From assembly GCA_003485885.1 (NCBI GenBank), contig DNHM01000230.1, positions 1 through 6,485 of the forward strand: 6,485 nt of DNA, read 5' to 3'. The DNA is from Acidimicrobiaceae bacterium. Its GTDB lineage: Bacteria > Actinomycetota > Acidimicrobiia > Acidimicrobiales > UBA10347. The position numbers and the translations under genes are program-made. The notes beneath the pieces were generated by a model, which had not been told where the DNA came from, did no database searches, and worked only from the letters and a program-made list of their open reading frames with translations. This document shows, piece after piece, positions 5,858 through 6,485 of the stretch; within the stretch, counting starts at the first letter, position 1; each line of letters begins with the position of its first letter.

Positions 5858-6485
5858 CGGCGTCGCCCCGACTCGTCGTCTCAAACGAATGCATGATGCC
5901 GCCAGCGACCGTGGCGACGTGGGTGGCCAGCGGTCGCACACGATCAAGCTCGTGTGATGCGACCACAACGGTTGCGCCGGCAGCGATCGCTTCTTCGATC
6001 AAACCGTCGACGATGTCTCGGCCTGACTGGTCAAGACCGGCGTGTGGTTCATCGAGCAACCACAGGCGGGGTCGCCGAATAGCGACAACAGCAATTGCTG
6101 CCCGGCGCCGCTGGCCGGTCGACAGCGTGACGACCTGCTGGTCAGCGAAGGCGGTCATGGACACTCGTTCGAGCGCCGCCATGGGATCGACATCGTCGTG
6201 GCCAGCAAGCGTGGACCAAAAGGAGAGGTTCTCGGCGATTGTCAGGTCGTCGTACAACATGGTCTGAGGGCTAAGGAGCCCGACCGATGCTCGAACGAGT
6301 CGCTGTTGGGTAGACACATCGTGGCCAAGAACGTTTGCGCTGCCCCGCTCGAGCGGCGCCAAACCAGCAATCATGCGCAAAAGAGTCGTCTTACCCGCAC
6401 CGTTCGGGCCCTGCACCAGGGTCACGGTGCCTGCATCAAGGGTCAGGCTCAGCCCTGCTAACGCCGGAAATCGGTCAAGAAGAAC
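5850..6485 (-). CDS. ccmA: CcmA, ATPase of the CcmAB ABC module (partial, N-terminus beyond the right edge)
   Basis: The frame stays open to the window edge, giving 211 residues; the first ~15-20 of a normal ~200-230-residue CcmA are outside. Residue numbers here count from the edge. Walker A is GPNGAGKTT (26-34). The Q-loop is at Gln74 in LLSPQTMLYDDLTIAENL. The ABC signature is LSTGQRRR (121-128), in the CcmA style rather than strict LSGGQ. Walker B is LWLLDEP with Asp145 and Glu146, the D-loop is AGLD (149-152), and the H-loop His is 178 (ASHE). All ATP-hydrolysis residues are therefore intact. The GTG at 6425 lies within the domain, only a few residues before Walker A, and is internal: the preceding codons encode a normal beta-strand run (LAGLSLTLDAG). 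CcmA is the energy-providing subunit of the CcmABCD complex at the cytoplasmic face. The operon promoter, if it lies just before ccmA, is outside the window. Confidence 0.95.
   Translation of the reverse strand, partial: VLLDRFPALAGLSLTLDAGTVTLVQGPNGAGKTTLLRMIAGLAPLERGSANVLGHDVSTQQRLVRASVGLLSPQTMLYDDLTIAENLSFWSTLAGHDDVDPMAALERVSMTAFADQQVVTLSTGQRRRAAIAVVAIRRPRLWLLDEPHAGLDQSGRDIVDGLIEEAIAAGATVVVASHELDRVRPLATHVATVAGGIMHSFETTSRGDAGA

Noticed and set aside
5858..5968. Upstream extension of ccmB to the ATG at 5968
   Set aside because: These 37 codons overlap conserved-length ccmA coding sequence and do not resemble a CcmB N-terminus; the GTG at 5857 gives the normal family length.
6423..6425. GTG at 6425 as the real start of ccmA
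   Set aside because: It would begin only a few residues before Walker A and drop the first beta-strands of the ATPase; the frame is open and CcmA-like up to the window edge.
1..6485. A novel defence, mobile or otherwise undescribed system
   Set aside because: Every base is accounted for by nine recognisable ccm genes in canonical order plus one 70-nt gap; no repeats, insertion ends, recombinases or foreign-looking genes were seen.

Overview
The window is a single, densely packed minus-strand operon for System I cytochrome c maturation (Ccm). Reading in the direction of transcription (right to left) the order is ccmA (cut by the right edge), ccmB, ccmC, ccmD, ccmE, ccmF, ccmG (dsbE-like), ccmH and ccmI (cut by the left edge). 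Seven genes are complete and two are partial. Neighbouring genes overlap or lie within 10 nt of each other everywhere except for a 70-nt gap between ccmE and ccmF. No stretch longer than 300 bases lacks a gene. I saw no tRNA, rRNA, insertion sequence, CRISPR array, promoter or convincing terminator.

How the genes work together: CcmA (ATPase) and CcmB (permease) form the ABC module that releases haem-loaded CcmE from CcmC. CcmC, through its WWD motif and two conserved histidines, loads haem onto CcmE at a conserved histidine, and the small membrane protein CcmD assists this release step. CcmF, through its own WWD motif and four conserved histidines, transfers haem to the CXXCH motif of apocytochrome c. 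CcmG (WCVGC thioredoxin fold) and CcmH (RCPQC) keep the apocytochrome thiols reduced, and CcmI holds the apocytochrome through its TPR domain. All catalytic and ligand residues expected for these families are visible.

Organism: this is a bacterium with fairly high GC (high fifties percent by eye, not computed), frequent GTG starts, and Ala/Val/Arg/Asp-rich proteins with acidic or proline-rich tails. The gene order is canonical. My impression is a Gram-positive actinobacterial lineage such as Acidimicrobiia, or a similar high-GC group. This rests only on general protein character, so treat it as tentative. If it is right, System I is noteworthy because the best-known Actinobacteria use System II.

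The window is not a novel system. The points worth a second look are the 48-residue ccmD, a ccmI gene that lacks the usual first membrane helix, an extra glycine in the CcmC WWD motif, a stem-loop in the only real intergenic gap, and unusual polar tails on CcmC and CcmF.
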